In this document: piece after piece, positions 15,616 through 25,626 of the stretch
Layout: the number at the start of each line of letters is the position of its first letter
How positions within the stretch are numbered: position 1 is the first letter of the stretch
NCBI RefSeq assembly: GCF_002368295.1
Contig: NZ_AP018248.1
Coordinates: 4,349,396-4,413,395 of the forward strand
DNA: 64,000 nucleotides
Source: Tolypothrix tenuis PCC 7101
Lineage (GTDB): Bacteria > Cyanobacteriota > Cyanobacteriia > Cyanobacteriales > Nostocaceae
Reading direction: 5' to 3'
Position numbers and translations under genes: made by a program
Notes under the pieces: generated by a model
What the model was told of the DNA's origin: nothing
The model's database searches: none
Seen by the model: the letters and a program-made list of their open reading frames with translations, nothing else

Positions 15616-18036
15616 TTATGATTTTTCATGTAATCTGGCTGTTGCTGCTGCTCGTACAACTCGATGTGCATCTTGCAAGAGAATTTGGAGAATTTCTGTG
15701 GTTACTTGCGGATGTTGGCTAATAACATAACGTTCATACCAAGGAAACGAACGTAATTTTTGTAAATTTTGAGCTAAATATTCAATAGGTGCGGCGGGAT
15801 GTTGGAGAAGTGCCAAACGAAATGGTATTGTATCAAGACTATAAAACCTTGGTTCAATCAAATTAGCTAGATATTTACTTGCAACTGTAGGCGCAATTTG
15901 AATTAATTTTTTAACTGCTGCTATAAAAACTTTATGTTCTTTACGCTTATGCCCACGCTGATAACAGATATACTCATAATGGTCATATTGATAATTATTA
16001 GCCAATTTTTCTAGTATATGAATTGGGGTATTGCTATTATTAGCAACAGCTATTTGTACAAATTGATTTTTGTCTTGGGCGAGTTTTTCTAAGCAATTCT
16101 TACTCTTGGGACTACTATACGCCTCTATTATCCGAGGATTTTTGGCAACGGCTTCGCGGATCAGTACTGATTTATGCTTGGCTAGTTCAGCTAATTTTGG
16201 CAGTGGCGTATACTCATCAATAGCCTCGTTGTATTGCAGGATAAAATTACTTGTATTTGCAAATTTTTCTTGGTAGATTTTTAAAGCATATTGACGAACT
16301 TCCGAATGTTTATCGTACAATGATTTCTCTATAAATTCTGATGGAATATGGGGATTTTGTAACATCAATAAACGTAATCGATATTCTTTAAATTTGGTTA
16401 TTCTCTCGCAAACTGCATCAGAGATATGAGGATGAGCAGCTACTGCTGCATATACATCTACACTACGAATATCTAAAATCTCTAATAATAGTTCCGAAGA
16501 TAGATCATGATTGCAGACCACCTGTTGACAAATATTACGTACTGCTTCCCAATAAATATTAACTGGTGTAATTCTCAGCAGTTCTAATAATTGAGGAATT
16601 GGAGTCATTGCACTTGTGGCTAGTGCATATTGTGCTTGTTGATGTATTTCTTTGATTTGAGTTCCTTCATAGCTATGTGGTTCGCTAAAAAGTCTCCAGT
16701 GTAGATAAATATTATCAGGTTTGGTCTGAGACAATTGTAACTGTAATTGTCGTTGTAATTCTTGTGGAATAGCAGGATTATAGGCAAGCTTTTGGAGTAT
16801 ACAGTTATCTTGGTTTTGGTAAAGCAGCAGTAAAATATCTAATGGAGTACGAGGATTTTTAGCTACATTAGCCCGAACAGATATATTGCGATCGCCTGAT
16901 AATCTCTCCAAACATTCTGGCGGTGTTTGGCTATTTAATGCCACTGCTTGACGAACATAAACGCTCTGATCTTGAGCTAGCTTTTGAAGTATATCTAAAT
17001 CAGCACGAGGATGACTAGCAACACATTCTCTAATTCTCCAATCAGCAGATTGCGCTAATGTGTTTAAGTCGCTTAATTCTAAATTAGGATGTTTTGCAAC
17101 TCGCCATCTAATAAATGACCATTTACTTTTACAAAGTTCCCGTAACTTTTCTATTTGTGTATGGGGATGAGTGGCTAAAAATCTTTCTTGGAAAAAATCA
17201 TGAACAATTGACCGTGGTAAACTAGGATTCCGCATAGCCGCTTCTCGTATGAGCCGACTACGGTGATCGGCAAGTTCAATTAAGCATTCAACAGGTGTGT
17301 TTTTATTTTTAGCAACTTCAATCAGAGTGGTAATTTTAAATTTTGTATTTAAAAATTGCCGTAAATATGCTGGTGGAGTCTCACTAGATTTAGCGATGAC
17401 TGTTTGCACATATTCTGAAGTTTTAGTGAGTTGCAAATCTGGTGTAATTCCCAACTGCCACAAAATAAATTGATAATAGTATCCTTTAGAATTATTGCAG
17501 GAGTAACATCCCACTTCTGCAAAGTTAGAAAAGCTCGCCGCAATAATCTGTGGTAATTTATTTTCTGCATATTCTTGCCACCCTAAATCCATCTCTCCCG
17601 CAATGTTGACGTGCATTTTGATTAATTCATGAATAAACGCATCGCCAGAGGTATTTTCTGCCGCTAATTCTAATACTTGTTTACTAACTTGAGGATTCTG
17701 CACAATTCCCAATAAATGATAATGATATCCAGAAATGGCGAATTTGTGTAACCATGCTTGAGGGGCATCGTCACAAGCTAAAATCTGCTGTAGAGATGAG
17801 CCAGGAATTACTGATTCTGGATTTTCTAAATCTAGTGTAGAGAAAATAGGATTGTGAAGAAAATCTTGGGGAAACTCTTCTGCTAGGAGAAATAAAATAT
17901 AGGTTGGAGTCTGGGGATTTTTGGCTACAGCTTGACGGACTTTTATATCTTGATGTCTTGCCAATTCTGTTAATAATTCTGGTGTAGTATTCAGATTTTT
18001 GGCAACAGCAATTTCTGATTGATCACTGACTTGCAT
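15616..18036 (-). CDS. LRV/HEAT-like repeat protein
   Basis: This 806-residue soluble protein is made of degenerate 24-residue helical repeats of the leucine-rich-variant type (PF01816-like): VRQAVAKNPQTP..IL..LA, VRANVAKNPRTPLDILLLL, VQIAVANNSNTPIHILEKLA and others. This forms a solenoid expected to bind proteins. No enzymatic domain is seen. A short Cys pair occurs in GCYSCNNS near residue 180, but no N-terminal FeS-type Cys cluster as in the Azotobacter LRV protein. The frame is open to a GTG at 18048; I prefer the ATG at 18036. It lies 43 bp downstream of the broken TpsA gene on the same strand and may be read from the same transcript. The specific role is unknown. Confidence 0.85.
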   Translation of the reverse strand: MQVSDQSEIAVAKNLNTTPELLTELARHQDIKVRQAVAKNPQTPTYILFLLAEEFPQDFLHNPIFSTLDLENPESVIPGSSLQQILACDDAPQAWLHKFAISGYHYHLLGIVQNPQVSKQVLELAAENTSGDAFIHELIKMHVNIAGEMDLGWQEYAENKLPQIIAASFSNFAEVGCYSCNNSKGYYYQFILWQLGITPDLQLTKTSEYVQTVIAKSSETPPAYLRQFLNTKFKITTLIEVAKNKNTPVECLIELADHRSRLIREAAMRNPSLPRSIVHDFFQERFLATHPHTQIEKLRELCKSKWSFIRWRVAKHPNLELSDLNTLAQSADWRIRECVASHPRADLDILQKLAQDQSVYVRQAVALNSQTPPECLERLSGDRNISVRANVAKNPRTPLDILLLLYQNQDNCILQKLAYNPAIPQELQRQLQLQLSQTKPDNIYLHWRLFSEPHSYEGTQIKEIHQQAQYALATSAMTPIPQLLELLRITPVNIYWEAVRNICQQVVCNHDLSSELLLEILDIRSVDVYAAVAAHPHISDAVCERITKFKEYRLRLLMLQNPHIPSEFIEKSLYDKHSEVRQYALKIYQEKFANTSNFILQYNEAIDEYTPLPKLAELAKHKSVLIREAVAKNPRIIEAYSSPKSKNCLEKLAQDKNQFVQIAVANNSNTPIHILEKLANNYQYDHYEYICYQRGHKRKEHKVFIAAVKKLIQIAPTVASKYLANLIEPRFYSLDTIPFRLALLQHPAAPIEYLAQNLQKLRSFPWYERYVISQHPQVTTEILQILLQDAHRVVRAAATARLHEKS

Positions 18037-18078
18037 CAATTTCACCACTCATTATTTGAGAGACTAATATCCTGTTGA

Positions 18079-20523
18079 CTATTGAGGAACAGCTTTACAG
18101 GTTAATTGTGTTGGTATGGGAATAGAAGATTGATTAGCTACTAGTTCAATTGTACCATCAGTCCGACGATGTACCCCTGTTGCTTGGACAAGAGGCTGTG
18201 GAGGTGTATGTATTTGCGCTTGTGCTGGTTTTATGGTGTAGGATGCAGAGATATCGCGCACATCAGACCAAGTGCGATCGCTCCTCACTTCCTGGTTTGG
18301 ATTTTGTGGTACACCACCCCTTCCTGTAGCGACAAAACTACTACCAGTACTTCCAGAACAACCCGTAGTAATTTGTTGTGATGAATCAGTCACATTGGCT
18401 GGTAATTCTACTAAACCTGAATTAGGATCAACATCGACGTTATTCACTTCGACTGTACCATTCACCCCAAATTGGGAACTGGCAGTAATATCATTTTCGC
18501 TTGTCAGTTGCGGACGGGATTCTAAACCAATAATTCCTTGAGTAGCTATGTTAATATTACCACCTTTACCTTGGAAGGCATTAGCTGTGATATCGCTGTT
18601 TTTTAAGCCGATAATGATGGGTGCATTGATGTTGATATTACCGCCGTTACCATTACCTTGTGCCGTGGAGGTAATTTGACTGCGATCGCGCATTAACAGC
18701 AAATCTTTGACTTGTAAGCTGATATCACCACCATTACCTGATTCTGTTTGCGCTTGAATTAAAGCTTGATTTTTCAATTGGATTTGATCGGCAATAATTT
18801 GCAGATTTCCGGCATTCCCAGTACCTTGACTAGTAACTGTGACTGTTCCGCCGTCTGTGAGTGTGAGTTTTGGTGTAGTAATACTCACATTACCTGCATT
18901 TGCTGTAAGGATATCTGGCAAATCAAAGAATTGACGTATTTCTGGACTGAAACGCACAACAGCAGAGCTAATACTACTGTTATTACTACTACCACGACCA
19001 CTAATGGCGATCTCTTCACGAGCATTGATTTGGACATTGCCGCCATTACCGACAAATAATGCCGATGAACCAATTATTCCACCATTGAATACTTCCAAAG
19101 TCCCAGTATCTAATCTTAAATCTTTGGCATTACCGTCAGCAAAGGTAGTGATATTAATCACACTAGGAACTCCAAAAGGATTTTCACCCATAACGGTGGT
19201 GTTTTGGTTGCGAATCATCACCTGACCAGTTGACCCACTACCCAATGTTACCGATGATAATGAAGCTCCTCCAGAGATGAGTAAATTATTTCCATTAATC
19301 AATATATCTCCAGCCACCCCTTTTCCATTCGTGCTTGTAGTAATGGATGTCACTCCAACAGGATTTAGCAGTGAAAAACCAGATAACTCTATATCTGCGG
19401 ATTGAATCTGGATGTTACCACTGTTAGCAGTTTCATAAGTTACAGTAATAATTGCTGAACCTTCTTGCATTATTAACCGGGGACTAAGAATATTAACATT
19501 GGCGCTAGATCAAGTTCCCAAGGCTTCCGTACGAATCCAACTGCCGATTTTTGCATTGGGTGTGGTACCAATAAGTGCGATCGCATCTGATGCTTGTAAG
19601 TTAATATTTCCACCAGGAAGATTGCCGTAATTCTGGGATAAAATCAACGAACCATCGGTCAGTTTTATATTTCTTCCTTGGAGTTGAACCCCACCAGAGT
19701 TAAACCCACTCACATCTAATAGTGACTTTTGCGCCATTTGAATATCAGCAAAACTTTGTCCTTGCTCATACTCCAATGTATAACCCTGAGTAATCGGTAC
19801 TAAACTAACTAATCCTGCACCTCCCAGACTCCCTAATTCTATTTGACCCGTTTGAGTAGTCAGAGTAGCACCATCCAACGTGATATTTCCACCCACCAAT
19901 GCTAAAGTTTTTCCTGACTGTACTTGTAATTTTGTGGCGCTAGGATAGGGAATTACAGGTGAAAAACTATTAAGAGTATCTAGGCTATGTCCTGTACCTT
20001 GGACTTGTATCGATGCGGGATGATTGCCCATTTGCAAGCCAACAGGCACGCTCATAGTTAATAATGGTTTAGCGTCAGGATTGACAGCACTAAATTCTGC
20101 ACCGTCAGCAAATTTAATACTATTAGCTGTTGTCCCTATAAATGAACCACCAATATTTAAGCTGGCATTTGTCCCAAAAATAATCCCAGATGGGTTGAGT
20201 AAGAATAAGTTGGCATTACCCTGGGCACTTATGGCACCATCAATATTGGAAATGTTACCACCAGTGACTCGACTGAAAATATTTTGAATATCAGTAGCAT
20301 TGTCAAATGATGCAGAAGCACCTGTGGGGATAGAGAATTCACTAAAGCTATGAAATAAATTGTTACCGACCCGAGTACCTTCAGTAATATTGTAATTATT
20401 ACTACCATTCACCACAGTCCCCAAGGTGCGATCAGGAGTGACTTGTGCGTTAACACCATTGTTGCAAATCGCAGAGATGCAGATTGCACTCAGAATACCA
20501 AACCCCACAAATGTTAATTTCAT
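18079..20523 (-). pseudogene. TpsA-like secreted protein interrupted by one in-frame TGA
   Basis: The gene would encode 814 residues, the same length as its neighbours: signal peptide (MKLTFVGFGILSAICISAI...NGVNA), haemagglutination-activity/TPS domain (about 27-150, with NLFLLNPSGIIFG), beta-helix repeats, and the C-terminal SSFVATGRGG-VPQNP-RSDRTWSD signature. A TGA at 19510-19512 stops translation after residue 337. The frame continues without shift, and the intact paralogue at 32822 has GGA (Gly) at the equivalent place (ALGT-GDNANIS versus ALGT-stop-SSANVN). One G-to-T change therefore explains the break. An internal ATG at 19470 is unlikely to be a real start because that product would lack a signal peptide. 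A sequencing error is possible. Confidence 0.9.
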
Positions 20524-20587
20524 TCACCGATTTCTGATTTTTTGTGACGTATATATTGTTCCCAACTAAGTAAATTTGTAACTTTGA

Positions 20588-23044
20588 TTAGTTATCGGCT
20601 ACAGCCGCACAGGTTAAGGCTGGTTGCACACCAAGAGAAGATTTATCTGCAACTAATTCAATTTTACCTTGGGCGTTACGATGCCAAGAAGTAGCTTGGA
20701 CAAGAGGCTGAGGAGATGTAGATATTTGGGCTTGTGCTGGCTTTGTGGTGTGGAATGCAGAGATATCGCGTGTATCAGACCAAGTGCGATCGCTCCTCAC
20801 TTCTTGCATTGGGTTTTGTGGTATTCCACCACGTCCTGTAGCGACAAAACTACTACCAGTATTTGCAGAACAGCCACTAGCAATTTGCTGTGATGAGTCA
20901 GTCACATTTGCTGGTAATTCGATCAAACTAGAATTGGAGTCAACACCAAAATTATTAATATCGACTGTACCATTTACCCCAAATTGAGAACTTGCAGTAA
21001 TATCACTTTCGCTGGTCAATTGCTGGCGATATTTTAGTCCGAAAATACCTTGAGTAGTGATGTTAATATTGCCACCACGACCTTGAACGGCATTGGCGAT
21101 GATGTCGCTGTTTTCTAAACCAACAATCACCGATGCATTAATTGAGAGGTTCCCACCATTACCTTTGCCCGCAGCAGTGGCGGTAATGAGGCTATCGTGA
21201 CGCATAAACAAATTATCTTGCAAGTTTAATTTGACATTCCCCCCGTTGCCAGAGATGGTGGATGCACTGATGGTACCTTGGTTGTCGAGAAAAATCGAAT
21301 TGGCATTTAGGAGCAAATCTCCTGCACTACCAGGCCCGTCGTTTTTTACGGTCACAAAAGCCCCATTTGTGATGCGTAATGAAGGTGTATTAATTGTGAG
21401 AGAACCTGCATTACCGCTAGGAATGGGAGGTAGTCCATAAACTGCTTGAGTGACTGAATCGACAATCTCCGCAGTTGAAATGATGCGGCTAGGTGTAATT
21501 GAACCAGTGCCTTTACCATTGATATCTACGGACTCTGACGCATTAATGATCACACTACCAGATGAACCGATAGCCAAGCTGCTAGACCCTAGAGCGCCAC
21601 CGTCTCGAACTACTAATCTCGATGTGTTGACGAAGGTGTTATTGGCATTTCCAGAATTGAGAGTTGTTGAACTCATTACACTCGGTAACAATGTAATTGA
21701 GTTGTTACCAGCAATTTCAATTAAGTCTTTGGCATTAACCCTTAACGTTCCAGCCTGTCCAGAGGCTAAGGTTGTAGAGAAAAAAGCAGCACCATTGAGC
21801 AGCCTCAGGTTGGTAGTTGAGACTGTAATATTGCCTGCATTGGTGAAGTTAGCTGTACCTGTGATGAAGGCGGACAACTGCGTGGGATTGCTAGGGGCAA
21901 AACCACTGATATCAATGGAGTTGGCAACATCAGCTGTAATATTGCCACCAGATCCTTGGGTAAACAGCCCAGTTTTAATTAGTCCACCATCTTGGATAGA
22001 TAGCCGCCCAGCAGAGATGGTAATATCACCTGCTTGACCGATTCCTAAATTATCAATTTGAATGGAACTTCCAATACTGCCATCAGGTGAGTTCCCTGTG
22101 AGGTTAAGGGACTCGGTGGTATTGATTGTAATTCCTTTTGACGATTGTGTCCCCAAGTTTTGCACGAGAACAGCAGAACCTGTGGTTAAATTGATATTCC
22201 GTCCTTGAATTTGAATCGAGCCGTTAGTTCCACTGGCATCAAGTAGCGATCGCGCATCGAGATTGATATCCTTGAATTGCTCGACTTTTGAGTAATCACC
22301 CACCCAATTTTGTCCAGTGCTATTGAGTGCAACCTGCCCATTGCTGACACTGCCTATTTCTATATGCCCGCCCCCATTAACGGTTGCAATCCCACCGACG
22401 AACTTCACATCACCGCCAATCAATGCCAATGTATTACCTGCCTTGACCTGTAAGCCAATGGGATTCTGGCTACGATCTGTAGGGATGTATAATCCGCTAA
22501 TCAGGCGATGTCCACTTCCTTGCACAGTAATTCCTTGGGAATTTGGCCCCAACTGTAAGCCGATGGGCACAGTCATTGTCAACAAGGGCGGCGCAGCAGG
22601 ATTAACTGCACTAAATTCTACCCCATCAGCAAACTTAATACTATTCGCTGTGGTTCCCACAAATGAGCCACCAATATTCAACGAGGCATTTTGACCAAAC
22701 ACAATCCCAGATGGGTTGAGTAAGAATAAGTTGGCACTACCCTTGGCACTGATGACACCATCTATGTTGGAAATATGACCACCAGTCACTCGACTAAATA
22801 TATTTTGAATATCAGTAGCATGATCAAATGATGCTGAACTACCTGTAGGTAGGGAGAACTCACTGAAACTATGAAATAAATTGTTACCGACACGAGTGCC
22901 ATTGGTGATAGTGTAATTATTAGTGCCAGTCACTAAGGTGTTTAGGGTGTTGTCAGGAGTGACTTGGGCGTGAACACCATTGTTGCAAACCGCAGATATG
23001 CAGATTGCACTCAGAATACCAAACCCCACAAATGTTAATTTCAT
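20588..23044 (-). CDS. TpsA-like filamentous haemagglutinin-domain protein
   Basis: This 818-residue secreted protein has a signal peptide ending GVHA-QVTPD, a TPS/haemagglutination-activity domain (about 27-150: RVGNNLFHSF, DIQNIFSRVTGG, NLFLLNPSGIVFG, ASLNIGGSF), a long right-handed beta-helix of degenerate repeats rich in GNAGxITI/GGN-type turns, and the C-terminal cyanobacterial signature GCSANTGSSFVATGRGG. Such proteins cross the outer membrane through a TpsB (FhaC/ShlB) partner by two-partner secretion; none is in this window. The upstream 64-bp spacer and the last 55 codons are near-identical to those of the next gene, so the two are recent tandem copies. Adhesion or surface function is inferred. 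Confidence 0.9.
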   Translation of the reverse strand: MKLTFVGFGILSAICISAVCNNGVHAQVTPDNTLNTLVTGTNNYTITNGTRVGNNLFHSFSEFSLPTGSSASFDHATDIQNIFSRVTGGHISNIDGVISAKGSANLFLLNPSGIVFGQNASLNIGGSFVGTTANSIKFADGVEFSAVNPAAPPLLTMTVPIGLQLGPNSQGITVQGSGHRLISGLYIPTDRSQNPIGLQVKAGNTLALIGGDVKFVGGIATVNGGGHIEIGSVSNGQVALNSTGQNWVGDYSKVEQFKDINLDARSLLDASGTNGSIQIQGRNINLTTGSAVLVQNLGTQSSKGITINTTESLNLTGNSPDGSIGSSIQIDNLGIGQAGDITISAGRLSIQDGGLIKTGLFTQGSGGNITADVANSIDISGFAPSNPTQLSAFITGTANFTNAGNITVSTTNLRLLNGAAFFSTTLASGQAGTLRVNAKDLIEIAGNNSITLLPSVMSSTTLNSGNANNTFVNTSRLVVRDGGALGSSSLAIGSSGSVIINASESVDINGKGTGSITPSRIISTAEIVDSVTQAVYGLPPIPSGNAGSLTINTPSLRITNGAFVTVKNDGPGSAGDLLLNANSIFLDNQGTISASTISGNGGNVKLNLQDNLFMRHDSLITATAAGKGNGGNLSINASVIVGLENSDIIANAVQGRGGNINITTQGIFGLKYRQQLTSESDITASSQFGVNGTVDINNFGVDSNSSLIELPANVTDSSQQIASGCSANTGSSFVATGRGGIPQNPMQEVRSDRTWSDTRDISAFHTTKPAQAQISTSPQPLVQATSWHRNAQGKIELVADKSSLGVQPALTCAAVADN

Positions 23045-23108
23045 TCACCGATTTCTGATTTTTTGTGACGTATATATTGTTCCCAACTAAGTAAATTTGT
23101 AACTTTGA

Positions 23109-25565
23109 TTAGTTATCGGCTACAGCCGCACAGGTTAAGGCTGGTTGCACACCAAGAGAAGATTTATCTGCAACTAATTCAATTTTACCTTGGGCGTTAC
23201 GATGCCAAGAAGTAGCTTGGACAAGAGGCTGAGGAGATGTAGATATTTGGGCTTGTACTGGTTTTGTGGTGTGGAACGCAGAGATATCGCGGATGTCTGA
23301 CCAAGTGCGATCGCTCCTCACTTCCTGGTTTGGATTTTGCGGTCTTCCACCCCTTCCTGTAGCGACAAAACTACTACCTGCATTGGCATTACAACCACTA
23401 GCAATTTGTTGAGATGAATCAGTAAAATTTACTGGCAATTCTACTAAACCAGAATTGGGGTCAACACCCACAGTATTAACTTGCACTATACCATTTACCC
23501 CAAACTCTGAACTGGCAGTAATATCGTTTTCTGGTGTCAGTTGCGAACTGTATTCTAAACCAATAATTCCTTGAGTAGAGATGTTAATATTGCCACCTTT
23601 ACCTTGAACAGCATTAGCCGTGATATCGCTGTTTTCTAAGCCAAAAATGATCGGTGAATTAATGTTAATATTACCTCCGTTACCGTTACCGCCTGCGGTG
23701 CCAGACATCAAGCTATGCTGACGCATCAACAAATAATTTTGTAAGTTTAATTTGATATTTCCCCCATTACCAGAGGCAGTGGATGCAGTTATGTTGCCTT
23801 GTGTATCTAGAAAAATAGAGTTGGCATTAATCTGCAAATCCCCAGATATACCAGGCCCATCGTTTCTAACAGTTATGTATGCTCCATCTGTGATAGTTAA
23901 TGACGGTGTGTTAATGATTAAGGAACCTGCATTACCTGTAGGAATTGGAGGAAGTCCAAAGAAAGCTTGAGTGATTGGATCGAGAGTTTCTGCGGTGGAA
24001 ACAATACGACTAGGCGTAATCGATCCGGCACCTCTACCTTGAATATCTACAAATTCAGAAGCATTAATTATGACACTACCAGATGAACCTGTAGCAACAG
24101 TACTAGACCCTAAAAATCCACCGTCTCGAACCACTAATCTGGATGTGTTAACAAAGGTGTTATTGGCATTTCCAGGGCCGAGAGTTGTTGAAGTCAAAGC
24201 ACTCGCTGACAAGATTATCGAGTTGTTACCAGCAATTTCGATTAAGTCTGCTGCATTCACTCGTACCGTTCCAGCCTGTCCAAATCCTATGGTTGTAGAG
24301 GATAATCCAGCACCATTTAAAAGCCTGAGATTGTCAGTTGAGACTGTAACATTACCTGCATTAGCGGAGTTAACTGTGGTTGTTGTGATTGAGGATAATC
24401 TGATTGGATTGCTAGGGGCAAAGCCACCGATATCGATTAAACCTGCTACATTGGCTGTAATATTGCCCCCAGATGCTGCGGTAAACATCCGAGTTGAGAT
24501 TAGTCCACCATTTTGGATCGATAGTTGCCCCGCAGATATGGTAATATCACCCGCTTGAGCAGTTCCTAAATTGTCAGTTTGGATAGCACTCCCTATGCTT
24601 CCATCGGTGAGATTACCGATCAGATTCAAAGACTCCATTGCCCTGATTTTAATCCCCTCAGAGGCTAATGCACCAAAATTTTGGATTAAAATAGCAGAAC
24701 CATCAGTCAAGTTGATATTTCGCCCTTGTAATTGGATTGATCCGCTATTCCCACTGGCATCCAGCAGCGATTGCTGGGCGAGATGGATATCCTGGAATTG
24801 CCTTACTGTTGAGTAATCCCCCACCCACCCGGTAACATTGGCATTGATTCCAACTTGCCCGTCGCTGATACTCCCTACTTCTAGATGTCCACCTCCGTCG
24901 GTTGCTACAATCCCACCTGAGAAATTCACCCCATTACCGATCAGTGCTAAGGTATTGCCTGCCTTAACTTGTAAACCCGTAGGATTCTGAGTGCGATCTA
25001 AAGGTGTAAAAATCCCACTTTTGATCCGATGTCCTAAGTTCTCGACAGTAATCCCCTGGGAATTTTGACCCATCTGCAAACCAATGGGTACATTCATTGT
25101 TAATAATGGTTTAGTGGCAGGATCTACAGCACTAAATTCTGAACCATCAGCAAATTTAATACTATTAGCAGTTGTGGCAACAAATGAACCACCAATATTT
25201 AAGCTGGCATTTGGCCCAAAAATTATCCCAGATGGGTTGAGTAAGAACAAGTTAGCACTACCCTTGGCACTAATTAAACCATCAATGTTGGAAACTTGAC
25301 CACCAGTCACACGACTAAATATATTTTGAATATCAGTAGCATTCTCAAATGATGCTGAACTACCCGTAGGTAGAGCAAATTCACGGAAGCTATGAAATAA
25401 ATTATTACCGACACGAGTGCCATTGGTAATGCTGTAATTACTACTACCAGTCACATCAGTTCCGAGGGTATTATCGGGAGTTACTTGTGCGTGAACACTA
25501 TTGTTGTCAACAGCACAGATACAGATTGTCCCATAAACAACAAACCCGACAAGAGTTAATTTCAT
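23109..25565 (-). CDS. TpsA-like filamentous haemagglutinin-domain protein
   Basis: The 818-residue product has the same plan as its neighbours: signal peptide (diverged, MKLTLVGFVVYGTICICAV...SVHA), TPS domain with NLFLLNPSGIIFG, a beta-helix body, and the GCNANAGSSFVATGRGG end. The final 55 or so residues (QISTSPQPLVQATSWHRNA...) are identical to the gene downstream, whereas the N-terminal half differs more. This mosaic pattern suggests gene conversion among array members. One change in the signature is GGRPQNP where others have GGIPQNP or GGVPQNP. Confidence 0.9.
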   Translation of the reverse strand: MKLTLVGFVVYGTICICAVDNNSVHAQVTPDNTLGTDVTGSSNYSITNGTRVGNNLFHSFREFALPTGSSASFENATDIQNIFSRVTGGQVSNIDGLISAKGSANLFLLNPSGIIFGPNASLNIGGSFVATTANSIKFADGSEFSAVDPATKPLLTMNVPIGLQMGQNSQGITVENLGHRIKSGIFTPLDRTQNPTGLQVKAGNTLALIGNGVNFSGGIVATDGGGHLEVGSISDGQVGINANVTGWVGDYSTVRQFQDIHLAQQSLLDASGNSGSIQLQGRNINLTDGSAILIQNFGALASEGIKIRAMESLNLIGNLTDGSIGSAIQTDNLGTAQAGDITISAGQLSIQNGGLISTRMFTAASGGNITANVAGLIDIGGFAPSNPIRLSSITTTTVNSANAGNVTVSTDNLRLLNGAGLSSTTIGFGQAGTVRVNAADLIEIAGNNSIILSASALTSTTLGPGNANNTFVNTSRLVVRDGGFLGSSTVATGSSGSVIINASEFVDIQGRGAGSITPSRIVSTAETLDPITQAFFGLPPIPTGNAGSLIINTPSLTITDGAYITVRNDGPGISGDLQINANSIFLDTQGNITASTASGNGGNIKLNLQNYLLMRQHSLMSGTAGGNGNGGNININSPIIFGLENSDITANAVQGKGGNINISTQGIIGLEYSSQLTPENDITASSEFGVNGIVQVNTVGVDPNSGLVELPVNFTDSSQQIASGCNANAGSSFVATGRGGRPQNPNQEVRSDRTWSDIRDISAFHTTKPVQAQISTSPQPLVQATSWHRNAQGKIELVADKSSLGVQPALTCAAVADN

Positions 25566-25626
25566 AACAGTTCTAGTTTTTATTACGTATCTATATTTCC
25601 CAATTCAGTAAATTTCATAACATTTA

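Noticed and set aside
15447..15722. 91-residue plus-strand frame
   Set aside because: Its 3' half is antisense to the LRV gene and its 5' half contains possible decayed repeat sequence.
18079..19470. Treating the two halves of the broken TpsA gene as separate genes
   Set aside because: They are in the same frame, separated by one stop codon, and together equal one full-length paralogue. The second half has no signal peptide or ribosome site.
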